Assembly (NCBI GenBank): GCA_963706755.1
Contig: CAVPNH010000010.1
Coordinates: forward strand, 124,001-188,000
Direction: 5' to 3'
Length of the DNA: 64,000 bases
DNA from: RPQJ01 sp963706755
GTDB taxonomy: Bacteria > Pseudomonadota > Gammaproteobacteria > Steroidobacterales > Steroidobacteraceae
Below are positions 27,575 through 35,366 of the stretch, piece by piece (within the stretch, counting starts at the first letter, position 1; every line of letters begins with the position of its first letter). The notes beneath the pieces are model-generated. The model was not told the DNA's origin. It searched no databases and saw only the letters and a program-made list of their open reading frames with translations. Both the position numbers and the translations under genes were made by a program.

Positions 27575-28120
27575 TCACGCGATGCGAATTTGGGTTGCTC
27601 CATTTGAAGAAAGCATCGTGACTAGTTCCTCCACTGCGGCTGGAGGAGCCGATCCGAGGTCTACTTCAAAAGCCACCCCGCCATCGTTAAGCAAGACGTC
27701 GCCCAGGTAATGAACGGCGCCGTATAGTCCCGAACCGTCTGCCGAATTCTCGTCGTCCAGGTCGAACCATCGCACGAACCACGTGCGGACAAGTTCGCGC
27801 GCCTCTGGTCCGACTCCATGCGCCTCAACGCGCGCCATGCTCCAATCGAACGGTACGACCTGAACAGTCGTGACACCAACCTGTGTGGAGGACGCCTCCA
27901 TGTGTGGAGAGCGCTCGGAATCCACGGTGTACTGCTCGCCGGTAGCTTTGACGATTAGATCCATTCGGCATGGCGTCGGTGGATTCCCGGACAGCGCGAG
28001 CGAGCCATCGGCAAGCCGCATCGCCGGTTCAACGTGGCACGGCTCAAGTTCAGCCATGCGCTCGACGACCGCGGATACGTGTCGGGACCGAGCTTCGGAG
28101 AGCACTTCATGTGTTTGCAT
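27575..28120 (-). CDS. Unknown soluble protein
   Basis: 181 aa, ATG at 28120. Begins MQTHEVLSEARSRHVSAVVE and contains WFVRWFDLDDENSADGSG, acidic and rich in Val/Glu, with no signal or membrane segment. Composition suggests a globular cytosolic protein such as a small immunity or accessory factor, but no family was recognised. Sits alone between the toxin pair and the third DUF1254 gene. Confidence 0.6.
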   Translation of the reverse strand: MQTHEVLSEARSRHVSAVVERMAELEPCHVEPAMRLADGSLALSGNPPTPCRMDLIVKATGEQYTVDSERSPHMEASSTQVGVTTVQVVPFDWSMARVEAHGVGPEARELVRTWFVRWFDLDDENSADGSGLYGAVHYLGDVLLNDGGVAFEVDLGSAPPAAVEELVTMLSSNGATQIRIA

Positions 28121-28139
28121 TCTAGGGATCGCGCGCTCT

Positions 28140-28300
28140 GCCCGATTTAGGTGAAGGTCCGCTTCTGGCCGATTTTACGCCTACGCGAAGGTCTGCTTTC
28201 CCTCGATGCAGAGGAACGACCCCGAACCCGCGCCCGATAGCAGACGGTCAACGGGGATAAACGACCCGAAGCGGAACTTCACCAGCTCCGGGACCGGTCA
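28140..28300. repeat. Degenerate intergenic repeat
   Basis: Blocks GGTCCGCTTCTGGCCGATTT, GCGCCCGATAGCAGACGGTC and AAACGACCCGAAGCGGAACT match the family seen at 29995-30180 (GCGCCCGATAGCGGACGCC) in order. The gap to the DUF1254 gene end (28121-28412) holds nothing else. Confidence 0.55.
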
Positions 28301-28412
28301 CTGGTGCTGCTCCCCTTTCGCAGCGCTCCCCGACCGGCGGAAGAAACGCATGATGTCGGCGTTTGGCGACCGGGCCGTCAGCAAGCGCGCGTACGGCCCG
28401 GTACCCGGTCGG

Positions 28413-29897
28413 TCAATCCGCGACGACGACCTTCGGCGGACTCCAGGTGCCCTTGCCGGGCGGCAGGATCGACGGCGGCTCGGTCTTGGGCCAGTAGAGA
28501 CGCATGGCCATGAAGATCGGGCCGGCCGGCGCCGGCAGCCAGTTGGACTCCTTGTCCTTGCCCGGCGAGTCCTTCTGGACGTAGATCGTCAGTGAGCCGT
28601 CCGCGCCGAACTTCATGTCGCCAAGCATGGTCGAGTTGATCAGGTAGCGGTCGAGCAGGTTGGCGACGAGAAACTGCGTCTTGCCGTCGTACATCGTGAC
28701 GGACCAGAACGCGTTCACCGGAGGTAACTGGGCCTTGGCGAACGTGATCGTGTGATTGTGCTTCGAGCCGTCGAGCAGGCTGCCGTCCGCCGCGTTGCGC
28801 GTTATCGGGTACATGGCCTCGTCTGCGTCCAGCCCGTAGATTCCTGCCCGCGCCGCGGCTGCGCGCAGCAGCCAGTCGCCGTGGAAGAAGGCCCGGTTGC
28901 CGAAGGCCGAAGCCACCCTCCAGCCATTGATGTCGGAGCCCAGCGTGCTGACCCGGGCGTCGACCTTGTCGCTCCCGGCCTTCATGCCCTCGGCGATCGC
29001 CGCCCTCAGCTCGGGCGACAACGCACTCGGATCGAACCTGCCCTTCGTGCCCACGCCGATCCGCGCGAGCTTCGCGCGGATGGTCGCTTCCTCCGGCGAC
29101 GGCGGAGCGAAATCCATGACGAGATCGAGGTACTCGAAGAACCGAGTCCTCGTGAGCTCCGGATTGATCGCCGGCCAGTCGACCTTCGGCGCAGCGGCGG
29201 GCGCCGGCTTGCCGGTGAACGCCGACAGCGTCCGGGCCTGGTATCCGGCCTGCACCTTCTCGACGTTCGGCATGTCCTGCGGGTTGAACAGCTGGGTCCG
29301 GAACAAGACCATCGAGAAGTCGGTGCTGGACCGCAACACCTTCTTGATGCCGGCAGGCGTCGCGCCCTGCCACTTCGGGCCGACGATCATGAAGTTGCCG
29401 GGCCCGTTGCCGGTCGTGCGCGTGCCGATGATCGCGTAGTTGAACGTGTTGTTGTCGACCATCATCACGGAGTAATAGCGCTTGGGCTCGATCTGCGGCA
29501 CCGTGATCACGATCGGCTCCGCCCGCAGGTCCGCCCACACTATGGAGTACGGCGTATCGCTGTTGGGGGTGACCACCGTCGTGTCCGCCGAGGTGAACAC
29601 GCGCGCCTCGTTGCGAAGCTGGTTGAACGGCGCCTTCCAGGCTCCCGAGTCGCGGTTGATGACGAAGTCGTTCATCACGGCGTAGTCCATGACCATCGGC
29701 AGGCCGTAGATGAATCCCTCCTCGGCGATGGCGCGTGCCTCGGCGGGGGTGACGGGCGGGGCGGCCTGGGATGCCGCCGCGCCGGCGCCGCACAGCAGTG
29801 CCGATGTTGCCAGCAGCGGCGCGCACAGGCGGCGCGCGCGCAGACGAGCCGAGGACAGCATGGAGTTGGGACCCCGCAGGCGATGCTTGGTTTTCAT
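28413..29897 (-). CDS. Secreted DUF1254/DUF1214 protein
   Basis: 494 aa, ATG at 29897 with AGAGG upstream. Signal peptide ends near AAASQA (residue 43). DUF1254 region: IAEEGFIYGLPMVMDYAVMN, TPNSDTPYSIVWADLRAEP; DUF1214 region: LPPVNAFWSVTMYDGKTQFL, APAGPIFMAMRLYWPKTEPP. This is the longer periplasmic form of the family, probably exported. Third paralogue in the window; upstream sequence differs from the others, so they are not one operon. Confidence 0.88.
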   Translation of the reverse strand: MKTKHRLRGPNSMLSSARLRARRLCAPLLATSALLCGAGAAASQAAPPVTPAEARAIAEEGFIYGLPMVMDYAVMNDFVINRDSGAWKAPFNQLRNEARVFTSADTTVVTPNSDTPYSIVWADLRAEPIVITVPQIEPKRYYSVMMVDNNTFNYAIIGTRTTGNGPGNFMIVGPKWQGATPAGIKKVLRSSTDFSMVLFRTQLFNPQDMPNVEKVQAGYQARTLSAFTGKPAPAAAPKVDWPAINPELTRTRFFEYLDLVMDFAPPSPEEATIRAKLARIGVGTKGRFDPSALSPELRAAIAEGMKAGSDKVDARVSTLGSDINGWRVASAFGNRAFFHGDWLLRAAAARAGIYGLDADEAMYPITRNAADGSLLDGSKHNHTITFAKAQLPPVNAFWSVTMYDGKTQFLVANLLDRYLINSTMLGDMKFGADGSLTIYVQKDSPGKDKESNWLPAPAGPIFMAMRLYWPKTEPPSILPPGKGTWSPPKVVVAD

Positions 29898-30282
29898 AGA
29901 ACCTCTTTTCCTAGAAGGGACCTCGGCAGGTTGCGATTTGCTGATGACCGGAGAAGTGCGACCAATCTTAGCGACGAGGAAAGACTTGTCCAAGGAGACG
30001 GCTACGATTGTCCGCTTCGGGGCCGACCTCGCCTTCCCTTCGAAACGGCCGCTCTTGGCCGAACTCGCCAGTTGCCCACTGTCCGCTTTTCCTCGGCGCC
30101 GGGGAGGGGCCCCGAATCTGCGCCCGATAGCGGACGCCGTAGGCGAAAGAACGACCCACACCGGACGGTCGCCTAGGATTTTCTAGCGTGTCGAAGAGGA
30201 ACCGCATTTCCAGCACTCGGCGCTGCCCATTGGGTAATACATAGCACCAAATCTCGAGCACGGCTCCGCTGATCCGGTCGGC
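29898..30282. repeat. Intergenic gap with dispersed repeat
   Basis: 29995-30180 carries the longest copy of the non-coding family, including CTTGGCCGAACTCGCCAGTT and GCGGACGCCGTAGGCGAAAG followed by AACGACCC. The latter block recurs inverted at 32336-32366. No gene in the rest of the 385-base gap. Confidence 0.55.
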
Positions 30283-31242
30283 CTATTTGCAATGAACGGC
30301 ATCCGGCAACTTGTAGCTGCCATCCAGAACGGATTGGCCAGGGCGATAAACGCGCATCAGGAAGTTCCAACCTTCGGGGGCATCCAGGCGGTTAGGCGCA
30401 TCGCCGCATGCTTCCTTCGACCCGAAATGAACCGTGAACGTGCCGTCAGCATTCATCTTCGCGTTCGAGGCGTTGAGAATGTTATCAACGCTCTTCATGT
30501 AGCCATCGGCGCCGTAAACAGTGATGGACCAGAACGCATTGTTCTCGGGCACCTGATAGGTGGCGGTGTGGCATTTGTCGGCGGGCAGATGTCCGTTGTA
30601 ATTGATGTAAACCGCGTCCTTGTTCGGGAAAAGCCCCCACGCCCCGGCGCAGCCAATGTGACGGGTTGCTTCATCGGCTTCTCCGCGCTTGCCCATCCAG
30701 CCATCGGGATACAGATCGAACTTTGCGAACTCCTTGTTGTATTCCGCAGTCAGTGCGGCCAATGACGTCTTGTCCCAATTCGGTTCCGGGAATGGGTCGG
30801 CGCTGTGGGCGTTGATGACAAACTGATCCTGCAATTTGTTGACCAGCGCGATGTCCGCCGGGTCATCCGGGTGCAACAGCTGGATACGAACATTGATGGC
30901 GAGGTACTTGGTGTCCTGGGGCAGTTTGTGCGTGCCCGGGGTATAGATCACGCCCGGACAATAGTGATCGTTATCAAGCAGCAGCACGGAGAAATAGCGG
31001 CCTGCCGGCATTTCCGGCACCGTGATGGTGGCCCCCTTGGAAGTATCCACCAAGGCCACCGTGTAGAGCGTGTCCTTGTTCATCCGGACGACCGTTTGCC
31101 TGTCCAGCGGCGTGACATTGCGGAAGGGAAACAGCCTGTTTACCCCGCCAGTCAACTGCTGAGCGTTGAAGAATGTTCGATCCGTTTCAGCTCGGCAGTA
31201 AGTCTTCTGCGTCACCTCGCGCGTCTCGAGAATGTCTTTCAT
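30283..31242 (-). CDS. DUF1254/DUF1214 protein, short form
   Basis: 319 aa, ATG at 31242. No signal peptide. Contains VTPLDRQTVVRMNKDTLYTV, AGRYFSVLLLDNDHYCPGV (DUF1254) and PENNAFWSITVYGADGYMKS with APEGWNFLMRVYRPGQSVLD (DUF1214). Less GC-rich than neighbours, and shorter than the other three copies because the linker between domains is reduced. Lies with the BASS transporter between inverted repeat blocks, which hints at joint acquisition. Confidence 0.85.
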   Translation of the reverse strand: MKDILETREVTQKTYCRAETDRTFFNAQQLTGGVNRLFPFRNVTPLDRQTVVRMNKDTLYTVALVDTSKGATITVPEMPAGRYFSVLLLDNDHYCPGVIYTPGTHKLPQDTKYLAINVRIQLLHPDDPADIALVNKLQDQFVINAHSADPFPEPNWDKTSLAALTAEYNKEFAKFDLYPDGWMGKRGEADEATRHIGCAGAWGLFPNKDAVYINYNGHLPADKCHTATYQVPENNAFWSITVYGADGYMKSVDNILNASNAKMNADGTFTVHFGSKEACGDAPNRLDAPEGWNFLMRVYRPGQSVLDGSYKLPDAVHCK

Positions 31243-31383
31243 TTCCTTCTCTCCCCTTGGGTAGTGTTGGTTGGGGCCACCTGTATTCGCGATAAACGCG
31301 AGCGCGAAGCGTTGGTCCGTGCGCTGGGTGGTTCAGTCGGGATGTGACTGCTCTGCCCTTTACCGAAGCTTGCCTACGTGTGG

Positions 31384-32235
31384 CTAATTGGACGTGACCG
31401 ACTTGCGCCAGCGCTCATAGGGAACGCTGAGCAACAGGGAGGCGACCAGATACATCAGTACCGCCCCGAGGACGGTCGCCTCGCGCTCCGGAAAGGCGCC
31501 CGAGGCGAGCAGGAGCGCGATGGCTGGGTGCCGGAGGACCGTGGCCTCAGCGAGCGCTCCACGGTTGCCCGGATCCGGGCCGCCGAGCAGGTGCCCGACG
31601 AGCAGGCCAAACAGTATGACGGCCACAGTGGCGATGAGCGTACCCTGGCCGATCACGCCCAGGATCGCCCGACCATTTACGATGAGGAGGACCACTGCGC
31701 CGAGAAGCAGTACCACCCCACCCACCCGGTCCGCACGGTCCGCAAGCCGCGCTGCACCCGGGTAGAGGCGGGCGAGGCCCATGCCGAGGGCCAGGGGGGC
31801 CGCGACGGTGATGAGAAGCACCATCTCGACGGCCAGGGGATCCAGATTGGTCGCAACTCCGAACGTCCGGTAGACGATCCAGATCATGAGCGGAACGACC
31901 AGGAGCGCGACGACGGATGACAAAACCTGTAGTCCGATGACGTAGTCGCTCTGGCCGCCGACCGCGGCTCCCTTCTTGGCCCACGGAGGCAGCACGGGCG
32001 AGACCGCGAACCCAAGCAGCACCGCGCCAACGCCCGCCTGGAGCGGCATGAGCCACACCAGCACGAGCACGAAGGCGGGCAGCGCCACGTACATCGCGAC
32101 CATGGCGCGTAGGGCCAGCGCCGGGCTGCGTAGCAGCAGGAGCGGCTGCTCCAGGCGCGCCCGGATGCCGATGGCAACTACCAGCATCACCACGCCCAGG
32201 AGCAGCACCAACTTGAGGACGGTCTCAGGATTCAC
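31384..32235 (-). CDS. BASS-type transporter (bile acid:sodium symporter family)
   Basis: 283 aa, ATG at 32235. Nine or so hydrophobic helices; GFAVSPVLPPWAKKGAAVGG and LRHPAIALLLASGAFPE are the two family-typical discontinuous-helix regions (P-x-x-P and R-x-P-A-I-A). BASS proteins take up organic anions such as steroid acids, pantoate or pyruvate with Na+. The nearby steroid-type dehydrogenases make an acidic lipid a possible substrate, but this is only context. Confidence 0.75.
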   Translation of the reverse strand: MNPETVLKLVLLLGVVMLVVAIGIRARLEQPLLLLRSPALALRAMVAMYVALPAFVLVLVWLMPLQAGVGAVLLGFAVSPVLPPWAKKGAAVGGQSDYVIGLQVLSSVVALLVVPLMIWIVYRTFGVATNLDPLAVEMVLLITVAAPLALGMGLARLYPGAARLADRADRVGGVVLLLGAVVLLIVNGRAILGVIGQGTLIATVAVILFGLLVGHLLGGPDPGNRGALAEATVLRHPAIALLLASGAFPEREATVLGAVLMYLVASLLLSVPYERWRKSVTSN

Positions 32236-32335
32236 GGCTTCTCTTCCCGGTCAGTTGAAGGCACCGAACAGCAGCATGATGCTGATGACCGCCGCCCGAC
32301 AAGCACTATCACGGGTTCGAGGAGGATGGATGGCC

Positions 32336-32366
32336 GGAGTGGGTCGTTCTTTCGCCTACGGGGTCC
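32336..32366 (-). repeat. Inverted copy of repeat block at 30126-30160
   Basis: On the minus strand it reads CCGTAGGCGAAAGAACGACC, the same 20 bases as at about 30132-30151 on the plus strand. The pair therefore flanks the short DUF1254 gene and the BASS gene in opposite orientation. Confidence 0.6.
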
Positions 32367-32534
32367 GATGTGGTGTTTACGCGAAGGCATTGACGCACGG
32401 CGCCGTACGTGATGGGCCTGATTAAAGCGTGGGTATCAGCACTCTGCCAGCCACAAGAATATGCGTGGATGGTTTCGTTCGAGGTGGAGAGATGTTCGGC
32501 TTACTCGGCTGCGCATCGGCGCTGCCGGCCATCA

Positions 32535-32664
32535 GAATACGCCGTTTCGGAAAGACGTGAATGCGGGCATCAACCGCCCTTGGGGCCGCGGATGAGCGAG
32601 TCGGCATTGTCTAGCAACGACTGCAATTGGCACAGGCCTCGTACGACCGTTCCTGGCCGAACTC
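32535..32664. repeat. Dispersed 130-bp intergenic repeat, copy 2
   Basis: Begins GAATACGCCGTTTCGGAAAG and aligns along its length with 17968-18097, ending in TGGCCGAACTC. Same orientation as copy 1. Confidence 0.75.
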
Positions 32665-32870
32665 GGAAGTTCGCGAATGGCTGCATTCCAGCTCGCCGAA
32701 CAGCGCTCCAGCCGAGGGGCCGGGCTTCGGAGTGGAGGTCGGCAGGGGCGTTGGATCGGGAGTGGGGGAGGCCGAGTCTCCGGAGACGTAGCGTTTGCAT
32801 GCTTCCGATAGACTCGACGCATCGAGAGAGGGCGACCGACTCGGCCAGGACGACTGCCACCGAGGGGACG

Positions 32871-33851
32871 ATGAAGATGGGCGAAGTCACTCGGCACGAT
32901 CTTTCACACTGGCAGGGCGCGCGCTACCACCATGACCAGGTGCGCGGCCACTACGAGAGCTGGTTCCTGCGCGCCAACCACCGGACGCGCAACGTCGCGT
33001 TCTGGATCCGCTACACGATATTCGCGCCGCATGGCCGTCCGCAGGACGCCATCGGTGAACTCTGGGCGATCCATTTTGACGGCGAACGGCGGCTGATCCG
33101 CGCTGCCAAGTCCGAGATCCCGGTGAGCGACTGCACCTTTGCGCCGCGTGGGCTTGACGTGCGGGTCGGTGGCGCGACGCTCAAGGCCGGCGAGCTTCGC
33201 GGCAGTGCCAGCGGCGCCCACTCCATTCGATGGATGCTCGAGTACCGCGGCGGCGGCACGCCCATGATCTTCCTGCCCGAGCCGACGTACGCAGCGCGAT
33301 TGCCGAAGGCGAAGGCGCTCTGCACGCGTCCGCAGGTCGTGTTCGACGGGACGCTCGAGGTGGACGGCGAATTGATCGCCATCGATGGCTGGGTCGGCAG
33401 CGAGAACCACAACTGGGGCAGCAAGCACACGGACACGTATGCCTGGGGACAGGTCGTCGGCTTCGACGACGCACCGGAGGCGTTCCTCGAATGTGTCACG
33501 GCGAGGCTCAAGCTGGGACCGTTCTGGACGCCGCCGATGACGATCGTCTGCCTGCGGTTCGGCGGACGCGACTACAAGCTGAATTCCGGGCTGCAGATGC
33601 TCCGGGCGAAAGGTGCGTGGAAGGATTTCGACTGGCACTTCGACAGTGCGGAGTCAGGCGTTCGCATCCACGGTCGAATTCACGCGGCACCGGAGGATTT
33701 CGTGTCGCTCACGTATTACAACCCGCCAGGCGGCACTCACACCTGCTTGAACAGCAAGCTTGCCGCGTGCGAAGTGACGCTGGAACGTGCAGGCGAGCCC
33801 CCCGTCACACTGACGACACGTCACCGCGCTGCGTTCGAAATCCTGACCTAG
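32871..33851 (+). CDS. Lipocalin-like / tocopherol-cyclase-type protein, unknown role
   Basis: 326 aa, ATG at 32871 with GAGGGG upstream. Opens with QGARYHHDQVRGHYESWFLR and NVAFWIRYTIFAPHGRPQDA, then predicted beta strands throughout (GAHSIRWMLEYRG, GWVGSENHNWGSKHTDTYAW). The W-x-x-R-x-T and NHNWG features recall AttH/CrtC/tocopherol-cyclase-like double-lipocalin proteins, which handle hydrophobic molecules. No signal peptide. The family match is by pattern only. Confidence 0.55.
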   Translation: MKMGEVTRHDLSHWQGARYHHDQVRGHYESWFLRANHRTRNVAFWIRYTIFAPHGRPQDAIGELWAIHFDGERRLIRAAKSEIPVSDCTFAPRGLDVRVGGATLKAGELRGSASGAHSIRWMLEYRGGGTPMIFLPEPTYAARLPKAKALCTRPQVVFDGTLEVDGELIAIDGWVGSENHNWGSKHTDTYAWGQVVGFDDAPEAFLECVTARLKLGPFWTPPMTIVCLRFGGRDYKLNSGLQMLRAKGAWKDFDWHFDSAESGVRIHGRIHAAPEDFVSLTYYNPPGGTHTCLNSKLAACEVTLERAGEPPVTLTTRHRAAFEILT

Positions 33852-33899
33852 AGCTTGCCGTCCCTGGTCGAACGAAAGCCTGCGCGTGCGCGCTGCAGG

Positions 33900-34394
33900 T
33901 CATTGCCCCTTGGGCTGATCCTGCCACTTGGCCCTGCGCGCCTCTCGCTGGGCGGCGACGATGCCGGGGATCCGGGCGCGCTGGTCGGGGGTGAGTTTCG
34001 CGTAGACCTGCGTCCACAGGTCGCTCATGAGCTGGATCTGCTCCGCGGCGTTCGACTTGGCGGACGCGAGCACGCCGGGGTAGGCCGGGTCTGTGGGCGG
34101 CATGACTTCGAGCTGATCGCGGTTGGCGCGGCCGCTTTCGTGTGCTGCCTTCAGCTGCGGCTTCGCCTGGTTGAAGATCGCGCGGATCTGGGTCTTCTGT
34201 TCCGCTGTCAGGTCGAGCTGGTCGAGCACGCGGTGAAAACCGCCTTCGGGACCGCCCGGGCCCTCGTGCCCGCCGTGCCGCATCGGGGGATCGTTCGGGG
34301 TGGCGGATTCGGTCGCAGCGGCGGAGGCGATGGCGACAGCGCCGAGCGCGGCGGCGAGGAAGAGAGCGGAGAGCGTGGTTCGAAGCGGCTTCAT
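33900..34394 (-). CDS. Spy/CpxP-family periplasmic chaperone
   Basis: 164 aa from ATG 34394, which starts a clear signal peptide (RTTLSALFLAAALGAVAIAS); the upstream ATG would bury it. Two LTxxQ motifs, LTAEQKTQIRAIFNQA and LTPDQRARIPGIVAAQ, define the Spy/CpxP family of cradle-shaped periplasmic chaperones. The N-terminal linker RHGGHEGPGGPEGG is His/Gly-rich and could bind metal. Envelope-stress control would be expected. Confidence 0.85.
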   Translation of the reverse strand: MKPLRTTLSALFLAAALGAVAIASAAATESATPNDPPMRHGGHEGPGGPEGGFHRVLDQLDLTAEQKTQIRAIFNQAKPQLKAAHESGRANRDQLEVMPPTDPAYPGVLASAKSNAAEQIQLMSDLWTQVYAKLTPDQRARIPGIVAAQREARRAKWQDQPKGQ

Positions 34395-34469
34395 TGGAAT
34401 ACCTGGTTTCATCTGATCCGTTGGCATGTCGACTCGGAAGGTCGCGTCAAAGTTCCGTCGACCGCGTTT

Positions 34470-34490
34470 TAGGTGCCTGGCACCTATTTA
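34470..34490. repeat. GGTGCCTGGCACC palindromic repeat, locus 1
   Basis: TAGGTGCCTGGCACCTATTT, a hyphen-free palindrome, lies between the Spy-like gene and the small membrane gene. The same core is at 37031-37073 (twice), 37559-37578 and 52801-52823. Confidence 0.85.
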
Positions 34491-34592
34491 TCTATTATCC
34501 TGTATGCGTGAACAGAGTAGTTCTAATAATGCCGTTTATCGATGCAATCGAAGCGCGTAGCTTCTCCTCCGTACCCAACGGAGGATTCAGCC

Positions 34593-34730
34593 ATGACCGC
34601 CTGCAACATGACCGCCTGCAAAGAAACCGACCGCTCACTCAAGAACGTTCTCGCCGGCCTCGTGATCTCGGTCACCGTGGTGATGGTCGCGCTGACCCAC
34701 GTGTTCGCCAGCGTCCAGCCCCTGGTCTGA
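34593..34730 (+). CDS. Small single-pass membrane protein
   Basis: 45 aa, ATG at 34593 with GGAGG nine bases upstream. Sequence begins MTACNMTACKETDRSLK with a duplicated MTAC, then a single helix VLAGLVISVTVVMVALTHVF. Good ribosome binding site and coherent composition support expression. Unknown function; the lipoprotein gene follows after 17 bases. Confidence 0.6.
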   Translation: MTACNMTACKETDRSLKNVLAGLVISVTVVMVALTHVFASVQPLV

Positions 34731-34747
34731 AGCGAAGTCGAGCGAAC

Positions 34748-35197
34748 TTGGCCGCGAGGGCGGGCATCGCGCTGCTCGCCCTGCTCGCGGCGGCCTGCGG
34801 CCCCGACGCAACACCCGAGGCGCAGGTTCGCGCGGTGATCGCGCGGGGCGAGGTGGCCGCGGAGGCCCGCAATCTCTCCGGCCTGATGGACCTCGTCTCG
34901 CCGAAGTACCAGGACGGGCAGGGCGCAGGTCGCGAGGACCTCAAGCAGTACCTGCGCGGCTACCTCGTGACCCACCAGTCCATCCACCTCCTCGTGAAGG
35001 TGGACTCCGTCGAATTCCCGTACAAGGACATGGCGAAGGTGAGCGTGACCCTCGGCACACTGGGCCGCGACGCCGCCACCGCCTCGACATTCGACATTGC
35101 AGGCGACGTGTACGACCTAGACCTCGAGTTCCAGCTCGACGATGGTGATTGGCGCGTCACGCGCGCCCGCTGGCATTCCGCCTCGGAACGAGGCTGA
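34748..35197 (+). CDS. Lipoprotein with NTF2-like domain
   Basis: About 149 aa using TTG 34748; the open frame extends farther upstream without a better start. Signal peptide with lipobox LLALLAAAC, then PEAQVRAVIARGEVAAEARN and LDLEFQLDDGDWRVTRARW, the opening helix and closing strands of a small NTF2-like (SnoaL-type) fold. Lipid-anchored in the envelope. No catalytic residues evident; role unknown. Confidence 0.7.
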   Translation: MAARAGIALLALLAAACGPDATPEAQVRAVIARGEVAAEARNLSGLMDLVSPKYQDGQGAGREDLKQYLRGYLVTHQSIHLLVKVDSVEFPYKDMAKVSVTLGTLGRDAATASTFDIAGDVYDLDLEFQLDDGDWRVTRARWHSASERG

Positions 35198-35366
35198 GCC
35201 GCCGCGGCTCGAGGGCGAGTCGCCGCCGGGTCCTGGTCGAACTCAAAGCGGCCCGTCCCTGTCCAACCGACAGTGACTGAATGGCGGCGCCGCAGCGGAA
35301 TCGTTGCGGCCCGGGCGTAGAATTGGACGTGCGCAACACGAGTCACGTTGCGCCTGGAGCGGCCAC
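35198..35366. other. Short gap with degenerate repeat blocks
   Basis: 35215-35300 contains CCTGGTCGAACTCAAAGCGG and GTCCAACCGACAGTGACTGA, resembling the dispersed non-coding repeats. The glgC ribosome binding site GGAGCGG is at its right end. Confidence 0.4.

Larger units (their letters stand above)
32236..32870. other. Gene-free gap of 635 bases
   Basis: Between the divergent BASS and 32871 genes. Holds the inverted repeat block (32336-32366) and copy 2 of the 130-base repeat (32535-32664). The remaining sequence has only short shadow frames; no terminator or strong promoter seen. Confidence 0.5.

Noticed and set aside
28752..30176. Plus-strand frame of 474 codons
   Set aside because: Antisense to the clear DUF1254/DUF1214 gene and full of Arg/His shadow sequence.
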